NCBI GenBank assembly: GCA_030432775.1
Contig: JAUILO010000044.1
Coordinates: 1 to 16,272, forward strand
Source: Alphaproteobacteria bacterium
Lineage (GTDB): Bacteria > Pseudomonadota > Alphaproteobacteria > Micavibrionales > Micavibrionaceae
DNA length: 16,272 bases
Direction of reading: 5' to 3'
Shown here: piece after piece, positions 1 to 7,248 of the stretch
How the letters are laid out: each line of letters starts with the position of its first letter
Position numbering within the stretch: position 1 is the first letter of the stretch
Translations under genes and position numbers: made by a program
Notes under the pieces: generated by a model
Told to the model about the DNA's origin: nothing
What the model saw: the letters and a program-made list of their open reading frames with translations, nothing else
Databases searched by the model: none

Positions 1-2
1 GC

Positions 3-392
3 ACCCGCATTGGCACTATCTCACTGGAAGATTTCGCAGCACAAAGCAAAGCTCCGGTAACAGAAAGCATAAAAAAACAGATCGACCACGCCGTGCGCCA
101 CGCAGCCTATAGCATTATCGAAGGAAAAGGTGCAACATGGTATGGTATTGGCGCAGGTATGGCCAAAATAGCCCGCGCCATCATTGATGACGAACACGCC
201 ATGATCACATGCTCATCATCACTGCATGCTTATGAAGACCTTCCGCAAACTGCCTTCTCGCTGCCACGCATTATTTGCGCAAACGGCATAGAGGGCACAT
301 TGCATCCCCAGCTAAGCACCGAAGAAACTGCCGATCTACGTAAAAGTGCGGAGATATTAAAGTCCTCATATGATGAGGTACTTGCCTCGTAA
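3..392 (+). CDS. ldh: L-lactate dehydrogenase, C-terminal part (5' end outside window)
   Basis: This frame is open from the first bases of the window to a TAA at 390-392, giving the last 129 residues of a lactate/malate dehydrogenase family protein. The segment IIEGKGATWYGIGAGMA matches the substrate-domain region of bacterial L-lactate dehydrogenases (IIEKKGATYYGIAMGLA-like), in which the Thr lines the pyruvate pocket. Malate dehydrogenases usually differ here, so LDH is preferred. The family interconverts pyruvate and lactate with NAD(H) in the cytoplasm. The Rossmann fold and the catalytic His lie upstream and cannot be checked. A GTG at 93 is an internal codon and not the start, because the homologous sequence continues upstream of it. 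The gene converges on phoH with a terminator between them. The family is clear; lactate versus malate specificity is less so. Confidence 0.8.
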   Translation, partial: TRIGTISLEDFAAQSKAPVTESIKKQIDHAVRHAAYSIIEGKGATWYGIGAGMAKIARAIIDDEHAMITCSSSLHAYEDLPQTAFSLPRIICANGIEGTLHPQLSTEETADLRKSAEILKSSYDEVLAS

Positions 393-480
393 CTGCGTCC
401 CCTATAAGCCGCATAAATAAGTCAGGCATATAACGGATTATAACTCTATATAATGACAGATCACGATAACACCCATAAAT

Positions 481-527
481 AAAGGGACGAAAGCCTTATA
501 AAGCAATCGCCCCTTTTGAGTTATTTT
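481..527. terminator. Intrinsic terminator between convergent ldh and phoH
   Basis: AAAGGGACGA (481-490) pairs with TCGCCCCTTT (507-516), nine of ten positions matching, around a 16-nt loop that can itself fold weakly. A T-rich tract (TTATTTTTT) follows on the plus strand, so it best serves ldh. It sits between two converging genes and may also work for phoH, though the minus-strand T tract is weak. Confidence 0.6.
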
Positions 528-561
528 TTATCACACCCTTTAACTGGTATTACCTATCACC

Positions 562-1329
562 TTATAAAACGTGAAGCATTTCCGACACAAGGGGATGACG
601 AACGATATCTTCCGGACTAAGACGTACTACACCCAGATTTTTAAGAGCTTCCAATCGATCTGATATCTCTTTTAAACCGGACATCCCTTCCAGAAGGTCA
701 CTTTGATCCGGATCACCAGTGATCACCATGGTCGCATGCCAGCCCAAACGAGACACAATCATTTTAAGCTGTGTGTAGGTACAGTTCTGTGCCTCGTCAA
801 TCACAATAAAGGCATTGTTTAAAGTTCTGCCGCGCATAAATCCGATTGGCGCAATTTCAATTGTGCCATCATCAATAAGCTGGCGCACTTTCTTACCTCC
901 CATACGATCACCAAGCGCGTCATATAAAGGACGAAGGTAAGGAGCCATCTTTTCATGTAAATCACCTGGTAAAAAACCAAGACTTTCACCGGCTTCCATC
1001 GCAGGTCTGGTCAAAACAATCCGCTCAACCTTTCCTGCTTCCCATGCTTGCACTGCTTTGGTAATGGCAAGATATGTCTTCCCCGTACCGGCAGGCCCCA
1101 TAGCAAATACCAGATTAAACTGATCTATCGCAGCCATTAACTCGGCCTGCCCTTCCGAGCGCGGCTTAACTGTTTTCAGATATTTTTTATCGCGCTGATC
1201 ATCAATCTCCTCTTCCAAAGGATCCCAGCCGCTTTGCCAACCTCCCTGATTGTGAATTCTGTGTACATTGGCCTTTTCGTCAGAATACTCCTTAACGTCC
1301 TTACGGGTCTTACGATTCTTTTTAGCCAT
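562..1329 (-). CDS. phoH: PhoH-family ATPase, short E. coli PhoH-like form
   Basis: The product is a 255-residue cytoplasmic P-loop ATPase. Walker A is GPAGTGKT at residues 78-85 and Walker B is FIVIDEAQN at 174-182. Between them are LTRPAMEAGESLGFLPGD and the family block PIGFMRGRTL. The C-terminus (VRLSPEDIVRHPL) resembles the end of E. coli PhoH more than the longer PhoL/YbeZ type with its N-terminal extension. Residues 1-55 are charged and of low complexity. PhoH proteins are linked to phosphate starvation and RNA metabolism, but the exact role is unsettled. The start is supported by an AAAGGA Shine-Dalgarno seven bases upstream. The start codon lies under the 5' end of the probable 6S RNA gene on the other strand, so the two genes are head to head. 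I see no pho box. Confidence 0.85.
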   Translation of the reverse strand: MAKKNRKTRKDVKEYSDEKANVHRIHNQGGWQSGWDPLEEEIDDQRDKKYLKTVKPRSEGQAELMAAIDQFNLVFAMGPAGTGKTYLAITKAVQAWEAGKVERIVLTRPAMEAGESLGFLPGDLHEKMAPYLRPLYDALGDRMGGKKVRQLIDDGTIEIAPIGFMRGRTLNNAFIVIDEAQNCTYTQLKMIVSRLGWHATMVITGDPDQSDLLEGMSGLKEISDRLEALKNLGVVRLSPEDIVRHPLVSEMLHVL

Positions 1330-1522
1330 GATGCGTTCCTTTCAAACAAGGGGTTACGGTTGGGGGTGTGAAAAACAAGCAGCAGAACGCTGCGTGTATC
1401 AGCGTTAAAAACACAATAAAAAACCCGAGCAAATAAACTCGGGCATGTGCAAGTAACGTGAATCTGAAGTGTGTGCTTCTTGGACCAACTCTACAGCCTG
1501 GCGGCATATCATGGTCTTTTTT
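1324..1522 (+). ncRNA. ssrS: Probable 6S RNA
   Basis: The plus strand at 1491-1510 (CTACAGCCTGGCGGCATATC) closely matches the conserved 3' end of E. coli 6S RNA (TTACAGCCTGCGGCGGCATC). The 3' segment ATCATGG (1508-1514) pairs with CCATGAT (1326-1332), closing a rod about 190 nt long, the usual 6S length. The other expected parts are visible: an apical hairpin CCCGAG/CTCGGG (about 1414-1441), a 5'-side hairpin AACGCTG/CAGCGTT (1386-1406), and a GTTGG/CCAAC pairing near the central bubble. T6 follows the closing stem at 1517-1522. 6S RNA binds the housekeeping sigma-70 holoenzyme by mimicking an open promoter, mainly in stationary phase. Boundaries are estimates. The assignment rests on eye alignment; a covariance search (Rfam RF00013) would decide it. 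Confidence 0.62.
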
Positions 1523-1902
1523 CGAAGACAGGCAAAACTTATCAATAGATAGTTTTTTCAATGTGTACTTTATATGAGAAATCAAGGGATACCCTTTGAA
1601 AACGTTGTTGATGTTATTGTACCAAAATTAAACCCTACTGACTATATGCTTTTTAACAACCCTCCCCAAAATAAACGTATAATTTCAAGACAGTTAACGC
1701 TAGCCCGCCAAACAAAACACACACAGACATAATGTAAAAAACACATATCCGTTAATTTCTTTAATAATTAGGTAACCTTTCATCCATATAATGGACGTAA
1801 CTAAAGACATATTAGGGTGTTTTGCAACCAAGGCCGAAATAAACCAAAAAAGGTCAAGACAGCAAAAACGAAGCGGAACTAAAAAAAATAAGGTAATAGA
1901 TC
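1523..1902. other. AT-rich intergenic region, no gene seen
   Basis: I see no convincing gene between the 6S 3' end and the coiled-coil gene. The region is AT-rich. A TATAAT at 1787-1792 sits inside a short inverted repeat, TCCAT-ATA-ATGGA (1784-1796), and could be the -10 of the downstream gene, though no good -35 accompanies it. A short inverted repeat GTCTT/AAGAC (about 1515-1530) follows the 6S closing stem. Confidence 0.4.
1787..1792 (+). promoter_or_regulatory. Possible -10 box of the coiled-coil gene
   Basis: A perfect TATAAT lies about 110 bases before the ATG at 1903. The same TATAATGGA string occurs ahead of thyA at 3176-3184. No clear -35 is found at 16-18 bases spacing, so the assignment is weak. 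Confidence 0.3.
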
Positions 1903-3006
1903 ATGGGCAGCGATAAAGTCATAAAGAAGAAGGTAGAACAAGCCGTAGGTAGCGCGATCGGGGGCATCATTCGTGGTGCAGGGCGCGAAGTCGAGCAGCA
2001 CGGCAGGGAAGCTATTGAAACGAATGAAGAGCGCCGCAGACGAGAAGAGCGCGAAGCCAAAGCTGATCAAACCCGCAGAGACAGAGAAATCAGAAACGCC
2101 AGAAACGAAGAGCTGCGCGAGCAAAGACAAGAGCAGCTTGAAGAGCGCAACGAAAAAAGAGAAGCACAGAATAACCACGACGATAAAGTCGACATCATTG
2201 ACGATAAATATGATGCACAAGTTGACGGCATTAAAGAAGAGCGCCGCGAACTTACAAATGTATATAACGAAAATAAACGTGTTATTGCCCGCAGCATTAC
2301 TGACGAGCGCAACGAACTAAGAGATGTTCGCAAGGAACTTGGCGAAGAAAAGAAAACACTTCGTGAACTAAAAAGCGAATTACGCGAAGTCACAGATCCT
2401 GCTGCAAGAGCAGATATCGAAGAGCAAATCGCAGATGCGGAAGCTTCAATCGAAGATATCGAAAAACAGGAAGCAGAACACGAAGAAGCCATTGATCAAA
2501 TGCGTGAAGAGCAAAGACAAATGCCGAAGGACCACGCAGATAACTTGAAAGTTTTACGCGATCAAGAAGAGAAAATCGAAGCTGATCGTGCAAAAGAACT
2601 AGAAGCCGAACAAGAAAAATATGAAGCAGAAGTTCAGGATATTGAAGACAAATATGCCGTAAACGAAACTGCACAGGCTCCGGGCCAACCAGAAACAATG
2701 CTGGCATCTGCCGATCCATTGGGACTTGATGATAACGGCCTGACAGAAAACCACATGGTTGCAGCCAATCCCGCTGGTGAAGGTTTCATTGTTGCGGCGA
2801 GTGATCAATACACAGTTGGCGAGCTGGCCAATGCCCTTGGCAATGAAGGCGCGATTTTGGCAGCTGCTGATAAATATGGCGTTGATCCTGCTGAGCTCAG
2901 CGATCAGGTCATTGCATTCAAAGTCGATAATGGCGGCCTCGGCGATGATCTTGGACCACAAGAGGAATTTATCCAGCCTTCACAAACCGCATCTTTCACG
3001 GTCTAA
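1903..3006 (+). CDS. Uncharacterised long coiled-coil protein
   Basis: I do not recognise a family for this 367-residue protein. Residues 5-30 are Gly/Ala-rich with an amphipathic look (AVGSAIGGIIRGAGREVE). Residues about 38-255 are almost all Glu, Lys, Arg, Asp, Gln and Ala, with few helix breakers apart from a short DPAARAD turn, which predicts one long coiled coil. Residues 256-367 are a different Ala/Gly/Asp-rich tail. The tail holds two related units, FIVAASDQYTVGELANALG (295-313) and AILAAADKYGVDPAELSDQV (317-336). There is no Cys or Trp, no signal peptide and no clear transmembrane segment. AAGGT lies about ten bases upstream of the ATG. The gene stands alone and ends in its own terminator. 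A structural, scaffold or envelope-associated role is only a guess from composition. The coding potential looks real; the function is unknown. Confidence 0.75.
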   Translation: MGSDKVIKKKVEQAVGSAIGGIIRGAGREVEQHGREAIETNEERRRREEREAKADQTRRDREIRNARNEELREQRQEQLEERNEKREAQNNHDDKVDIIDDKYDAQVDGIKEERRELTNVYNENKRVIARSITDERNELRDVRKELGEEKKTLRELKSELREVTDPAARADIEEQIADAEASIEDIEKQEAEHEEAIDQMREEQRQMPKDHADNLKVLRDQEEKIEADRAKELEAEQEKYEAEVQDIEDKYAVNETAQAPGQPETMLASADPLGLDDNGLTENHMVAANPAGEGFIVAASDQYTVGELANALGNEGAILAAADKYGVDPAELSDQVIAFKVDNGGLGDDLGPQEEFIQPSQTASFTV

Positions 3007-3045
3007 TATGTAAGGCGCTATAGCGCATAACTATATGATATTTAT

Positions 3046-3076
3046 AAAAGGCCTGCAGATAGCGGGCCTTTTGTTT
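3046..3076 (+). terminator. Intrinsic terminator after the coiled-coil gene
   Basis: AAAAGGCC (3046-3053) pairs perfectly with GGCCTTTT (3065-3072) around an 11-nt loop, followed by GTTT. It lies 40 bases after the stop codon and separates this gene from thyA. Confidence 0.8.
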
Positions 3077-3175
3077 ATGTTGTGTAAACCCATATTATCA
3101 TTCATGTCATAGCACCTGTTATGGCTTATGTGGATAATTTACATCAATGGACAAGCCATTGAATGACTCTCTTTG

Positions 3176-3181
3176 TATAAT
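3176..3181 (+). promoter_or_regulatory. Possible thyA -10 box
   Basis: A consensus TATAAT lies 46 bases before the thyA ATG. A TGGACA at 3148-3153 resembles a -35 but is 22 bases away, too far for a standard promoter. No other good -35 is seen, so only the -10 is proposed. Confidence 0.4.
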
Positions 3182-3227
3182 GGAGAGCAGAATCACATAG
3201 AATCGTAAAAATCGTAGGAAGAACGCA

Positions 3228-4022
3228 ATGAAACAGTATCAAGATTTGATGCGGCGCGTGCTTGAGGAAGGCACAAAGAAAGAAGACCGCACAGGAACAG
3301 GAACACTTAGCGTATTTGGACACCAAATGCGTTTTGATTTGGCCAAGGGCTTTCCTGTTATCACAACAAAAAAACTACATCTGCGTTCTATCATCCATGA
3401 ATTGCTTTGGTTTTTACAAGGCGATACCAATATTCAGTATCTAAAAGATAACGGCGTTCGCATTTGGGATGAATGGGCGGATGAAAACGGAAATCTTGGC
3501 CCTGTATATGGCCATCAATGGCGTTCATGGCCAACACCGAGTGGCGAAACTGTCGACCAGATCTCAAATCTTGTTCACCAGATTAAAACCAATCCGGATT
3601 CAAGACGTTTGATTGTTTCTGCATGGAATGTTGCCGATGTTGACAAAATGGCGCTTCCACCATGCCATTGTTTATTCCAGTTCTATGTCGCAGACGGCAA
3701 ATTATCCTGTCAGCTCTACCAACGTAGTGCCGATATTTTCTTGGGCGTACCGTTTAATATTGCATCTTACGCGTTATTAACCCTGATGCTGGCACAGGTC
3801 TGCAACCTGCGTCCGGGTGAATTTGTTCACACATTTGGTGATGCGCATTTATACACCAATCATCTGGAACAAACAAAGTTACAGCTAACACGCGAGCCGC
3901 ATAAACTACCGGAAATGCATCTTAACCCGCATATCACCGATATTTTTGACTTCAAATACGAGCATTTTGAGTTGGTTGATTACGAAGCACATCCACACAT
4001 TAAAGGCGCAGTTGCCGTTTAA
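3228..4022 (+). CDS. thyA: Thymidylate synthase
   Basis: ThyA methylates dUMP to dTMP in the cytoplasm, using 5,10-methylene-tetrahydrofolate as both carbon donor and reductant, so dihydrofolate is released. The protein has 264 residues, the same length as E. coli ThyA, and aligns with it without visible gaps. RTGTGTLSVFGHQMRF starts the fold, LPPCHCLFQFYV carries the catalytic cysteine (Cys146), and YQRSADIFLGVPFNIASYA and the FGDAHLYTNH block form the dUMP and folate sites. AGGAAG lies eight bases before the ATG. The gene is followed after 32 bases by folA, whose product recycles the dihydrofolate made here, so the pair forms a functional operon. Nothing appears broken. Confidence 0.97.
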   Translation: MKQYQDLMRRVLEEGTKKEDRTGTGTLSVFGHQMRFDLAKGFPVITTKKLHLRSIIHELLWFLQGDTNIQYLKDNGVRIWDEWADENGNLGPVYGHQWRSWPTPSGETVDQISNLVHQIKTNPDSRRLIVSAWNVADVDKMALPPCHCLFQFYVADGKLSCQLYQRSADIFLGVPFNIASYALLTLMLAQVCNLRPGEFVHTFGDAHLYTNHLEQTKLQLTREPHKLPEMHLNPHITDIFDFKYEHFELVDYEAHPHIKGAVAV

Positions 4023-4054
4023 ACACAGCAGGCACACAAGAAAGGCCGCATCCC

Positions 4055-4090
4055 ATGGATATTGACATGGATATTAACATGGATATTAAA
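4055..4090 (+). repeat. Three 12-base tandem repeats at the folA start
   Basis: The first 36 bases of folA are ATGGATATTGAC, ATGGATATTAAC and ATGGATATTAAA. They differ only in the last codon. Each unit supplies an in-frame ATG. Confidence 0.9.
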
Positions 4091-4600
4091 GTGACGGCCG
4101 TTGTTGCGATGGCCGAGAATCTATGTATCGGCAAAGATAACGATTTGCCATGGTATATTCCTGAAGACCTCAAACGCTTTAAAGCCCTCACCCTTGGCAA
4201 ACCAGTCATCATGGGGCGCAAGACGTTTCAGTCTATCTTCGAGCGCATTGGAAAACCACTTCCTGGACGTGCCAATATCGTTATATCGCGCAGCGAGTTT
4301 AGCCATGAAGGCGTCGATAGTTTTACAAATTTGCAAAACGCAATTGAGCATGCAAAAACGATTGCCGCCGAACAAGGCTTTAACGAAATCATCATTGGAG
4401 GCGGCGCACAGATATACAAACAAGCTATTGATTTATGCGATATTCTACAGATTACAATCGTCCATACCGATGTTGATGGTGATGCGTTCTTTCCTGCGAT
4501 TAAAACAGAGGAATGGGATATGACATCCAATGATAATTACGGGGCCATCGAAGGAAAACACCCCTCTTACAGCTTCCAAACCCTAAGCCGCAAAGTATAA
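4055..4600 (+). CDS. folA: Dihydrofolate reductase
   Basis: FolA reduces dihydrofolate to tetrahydrofolate with NADPH and completes the cycle begun by ThyA. The core begins at about residue 12: VTAVVAMAENLCIGKDNDLPW, then YIPEDLKRFK with the catalytic acid at Asp38, GKPVIMGRKTFQSI, LPGRANIVISR, and the NADPH-binding EIIIGGGAQIY. At 181 residues it is about 20 longer than E. coli DHFR. Part of the excess is an N-terminal tail, MDIDMDINMDIK, encoded by three copies of a 12-base repeat, each starting with an in-frame ATG (4055, 4067, 4079). I chose 4055 because AAAGG lies about ten bases before it; initiation at the inner ATGs is also possible. The gene converges on mrp with a gap of only 15 bases. 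Confidence 0.95.
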   Translation: MDIDMDINMDIKVTAVVAMAENLCIGKDNDLPWYIPEDLKRFKALTLGKPVIMGRKTFQSIFERIGKPLPGRANIVISRSEFSHEGVDSFTNLQNAIEHAKTIAAEQGFNEIIIGGGAQIYKQAIDLCDILQITIVHTDVDGDAFFPAIKTEEWDMTSNDNYGAIEGKHPSYSFQTLSRKV

Positions 4601-4615
4601 AAACATCTGTTATTT

Positions 4616-5851
4616 TTAGACAAAGAAAATCTGTGCCTTAATCTGGCTCGCTATATCGGCAAATATCTTGGCTGGTTTACCTTCCGGATTAGATACAGTC
4701 ACAGGCTGCCCTTCATCTGACGACACACGTATATCAATATCCAGCGGAATTTCGCCCAGGAAAGCACAATCTAGCTTTTCAGCTTCGGCCTTCGCGCCGC
4801 CATGTCCAAAAATATGAGCCTCATGATTGCAATTCGGGCAAATGAATAGACTCATATTCTCGATAATCCCCAGTACGGGCACATCAACCTTTTCAAACAT
4901 ACCAATACCTTTTCGCGCATCAATGAGCGCAATATCCTGTGGCGTGGATACAATAACCGCGCCCGACAACGGAACTTTTTGCGCCATTGTAAGCTGTGCA
5001 TCACCGGTACCCGGCGGCATATCCACAACCAGCACATCAAGATATTCTGTTTGCCCTGATGCTTCATCGATCCAATCAACATCGCGCAACATTTGATAAA
5101 TCGCAGTCTGCACCATCGGACCGCGCCAAATCATCGGCGTTTCTTCTTCGACCATAAAGCCAATCGACATCACTTTTACGCCATGCGATTCATAAGGCAC
5201 AAGTTTTTCAAGGCTATTCATCTCCGGCTTTACGGCCGGTAGTTTCAACAAACGAGGCACAGACGGCCCATAGATATCCGCATCGAGAATACCGACGCGC
5301 AATCCGGTCTTTGACAAGGCCAGCGCCAGATTAACTGCAACGGTGGATTTACCGACACCGCCCTTACCCGAAGCCACAGCAATAATCTTTTTAATCGGCA
5401 ACGTCAGCGGTGGGTTCTTATTCATCCCGTGGGGATCAGGGTGGCCAGAAGAAGAAGAAGAAGAAGAAGAAGAAGATGATGATGATGATGGTGATGCCTG
5501 AGAGGCAACCTTGCCACCTGTTTGCCCGTCCAAATGAATAGAGGTTTGATTGGCCACGGCCTGCGGCGCTTTGCGCGCAGCAGCCAGCACAGCTGTGACC
5601 TTGCTCACCCCATCAAGCGCTAGCACAGCTTGCTCGGCCTTTAACCGTAACGGCTCTAACGCAGGTCCGCGCGCACTGTCAACCTCGATAACAAATAAAA
5701 CCGCGCCGTCTTGAACCTGCACGCCGGATACCATCCCCAGCGAAATAATATCTTTACCCTGATCTTCATCAATAACCGACGAAAGCGCGCCCGTAATGGC
5801 GTCACTGCTCACCTGTTCTGTTTTGAATAATTTTAACTTTTTTAGAATCAT
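4616..5851 (-). CDS. mrp: Mrp/ApbC/Nbp35-type iron-sulfur cluster carrier ATPase
   Basis: This 411-residue cytoplasmic protein belongs to the ParA/MinD-like Mrp family, which binds and transfers Fe-S clusters to apoproteins. Residues about 14-95 form a DUF59/MIP18-like domain (DIISLGMVSGVQVQDGAV). A low-complexity linker follows and includes 14 consecutive serines at 122-135. The P-loop domain starts near residue 155, with the deviant Walker A SGKGGVGKST (161-170), DADIYGPSVPRLL (190-202), the Walker B-like VVDMPPGTGD (275-284) and the cluster-binding CPNC (Cys338, Cys341). The start is followed by the expected domain and preceded at once by an in-frame stop; AGGGG lies about 11 bases upstream. 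The gene is inverted relative to folA and hflK, diverging from hflK. No key residue is missing; the serine run is the odd feature. Confidence 0.93.
   Translation of the reverse strand: MILKKLKLFKTEQVSSDAITGALSSVIDEDQGKDIISLGMVSGVQVQDGAVLFVIEVDSARGPALEPLRLKAEQAVLALDGVSKVTAVLAAARKAPQAVANQTSIHLDGQTGGKVASQASPSSSSSSSSSSSSSSGHPDPHGMNKNPPLTLPIKKIIAVASGKGGVGKSTVAVNLALALSKTGLRVGILDADIYGPSVPRLLKLPAVKPEMNSLEKLVPYESHGVKVMSIGFMVEEETPMIWRGPMVQTAIYQMLRDVDWIDEASGQTEYLDVLVVDMPPGTGDAQLTMAQKVPLSGAVIVSTPQDIALIDARKGIGMFEKVDVPVLGIIENMSLFICPNCNHEAHIFGHGGAKAEAEKLDCAFLGEIPLDIDIRVSSDEGQPVTVSNPEGKPAKIFADIASQIKAQIFFV
5447..5490 (-). repeat. Trinucleotide microsatellite encoding the Mrp serine linker
   Basis: The plus strand reads (AGA)10 at 5447-5476, running directly into a TGA/GAT tract to 5490. 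On the coding strand this is TCA x5 followed by TCT x9, giving 14 serines. Slippage would change the linker length in whole residues without breaking the frame. Confidence 0.9.
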
Positions 5852-6114
5852 CTAACGCATGGCCCCTAACAACGTGCCTATTACAGTGGCTTTAGAATAT
5901 AAACTTAAACAAGGGTAAGTCCATATGATCCGTTCAACAAACATATCAACATTCACAAAGCAAGAAAAAGCATAATAAATAAATATTCGAACCTTCACAC
6001 CGAGTTAGCCTTGCCTTATTGGCCAAAAAATATATTGTAAACCAAGATTACGAAGCAATTCATATTATTAAAAATGCTTTTGACAGCAGATTTATAACGA
6101 GGACTATAAAAAAC

Positions 6115-7230
6115 ATGTTTAATTGGGCGAAATCAAAAGAAATCAGAGACAAAAACCCTTGGGGTGGCAGTGGCAACGACAACGGCTCACGCGGCCCATG
6201 GGGCAACGGCAATGGCGGCAGAGGCGATCGCCCTCCGGAAATCGACGAAATGCTTCGCCGCGCTCAGGAAAACTGGAAACAAATCATGCCGGGCAAGTTT
6301 GGCGGTGGCAAGGTCGCATTTCTTGTTTTAATCGTTATTCTCGGCTTATGGGCGGCCAGTGGTCTATACATCGTCAACCCCGGCGAACATGCCGTTATAC
6401 AGCGTTTTGGTGCTGAAGACAGAACACAGGACACAGAAGGTCTGGGCTATCACTTGCCATGGCCTGTTGAAACAGTCACAACCGTCAACGTATCCGAACT
6501 TCGTAAAATGGAAATCGGCTTTTCCGAGCTATATAGCCGCGGCGGCAGTCAAAAAAGAGACATTCCCGATGAAAGCCTGATGCTGACATCTGATGCCAAT
6601 ATTGTGGATCTGGATCTGGTTGTTCTCTGGAACATCAACTCTGCCGAAGACTTCCTCTTCCAAATCCGCGATCCCGAAAACACAATCAAAAAAGTCGTGC
6701 AAAGCGCGATCCGTGAGGTAGTTGGCCAGACAAACATGTTGCCAATCATCACAACAGCTCGCTCACAAGTCGAAGAGCAAGCGCGCGAGATCATGATCCG
6801 CAATCTGGACGAATACAAATCTGGCGTTCATATTTCACAGGTTCTAATCCAGCAAGCCGAAGTTCATCCAGATGTTCAGCATGCTTTTCAGGATGTACAA
6901 TCTGCCAAGCAGGATGCCGAAGATACCCAGAACCGTGCAAATGCATATAAAGAAGATATCATTCCGCGCGCACGTGGTCAGGCTATTAAAATGAAACAGG
7001 AAGCCGAAGGTTATCGTGAATCTGTGATTGCACAATCCACCGGTGATGCCGAACGCTTTAATGCTGTATACCGTGCATACAAAACCGGTGAAACAGTTAC
7101 AAAAGAGCGCATGTATATTGAAACCATGGAAAAGGTTTTAAGCGGCGCACAGAAAATCATTCTTGATCAGGAAGGCGGTGCCAGCAATGGCGTTGTACCA
7201 TACCTTCCTTTGAACCAAGTTAAGAAATAA
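6115..7230 (+). CDS. hflK: FtsH modulator HflK (SPFH domain)
   Basis: HflK forms with HflC a large inner-membrane ring around the FtsH protease, facing the periplasm, and limits its attack on membrane proteins. The 371-residue product has a Gly/Asn/Pro-rich cytoplasmic N-terminus containing DKNPWGG and RGPWG, typical of HflK. One transmembrane segment follows at about 66-85 (KVAFLVLIVILGLWAASGLY), then the SPFH domain from VNPGEHAVIQRFG. A long helical region ends in the VVPYLPLNQ tail. The frame stays open upstream to a TTG at 6019, but I chose the ATG at 6115: it fits the family N-terminus and has GAGGA 11 bases before it. A TTGACA (6080-6085) and a TATAAA (6105-6110), 19 bases apart, lie just upstream. 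hflC follows after 18 bases. Confidence 0.93.
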   Translation: MFNWAKSKEIRDKNPWGGSGNDNGSRGPWGNGNGGRGDRPPEIDEMLRRAQENWKQIMPGKFGGGKVAFLVLIVILGLWAASGLYIVNPGEHAVIQRFGAEDRTQDTEGLGYHLPWPVETVTTVNVSELRKMEIGFSELYSRGGSQKRDIPDESLMLTSDANIVDLDLVVLWNINSAEDFLFQIRDPENTIKKVVQSAIREVVGQTNMLPIITTARSQVEEQAREIMIRNLDEYKSGVHISQVLIQQAEVHPDVQHAFQDVQSAKQDAEDTQNRANAYKEDIIPRARGQAIKMKQEAEGYRESVIAQSTGDAERFNAVYRAYKTGETVTKERMYIETMEKVLSGAQKIILDQEGGASNGVVPYLPLNQVKK

Positions 7231-7248
7231 GATAAAGGAAAGAAAACA

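Noticed and set aside
1322..1585. Minus-strand open frame of 87 codons upstream of phoH
   Set aside because: It covers the probable 6S RNA, has odd composition and no recognisable domain, and is best explained as chance.
2067..2719. Long minus-strand frames rich in Ser, Leu and Arg
   Set aside because: They are antisense shadows of the Glu/Arg/Lys-rich coiled-coil gene; their composition follows from its codons.
5447..5490. Phase-variable on/off switch at the Mrp repeat
   Set aside because: The unit is three bases, so slippage alters linker length but cannot shift the frame.
6019..6114. TTG start extending hflK by 32 residues
   Set aside because: No ribosome site precedes it, and the added residues do not resemble HflK N-termini, which begin near the PWGG region.
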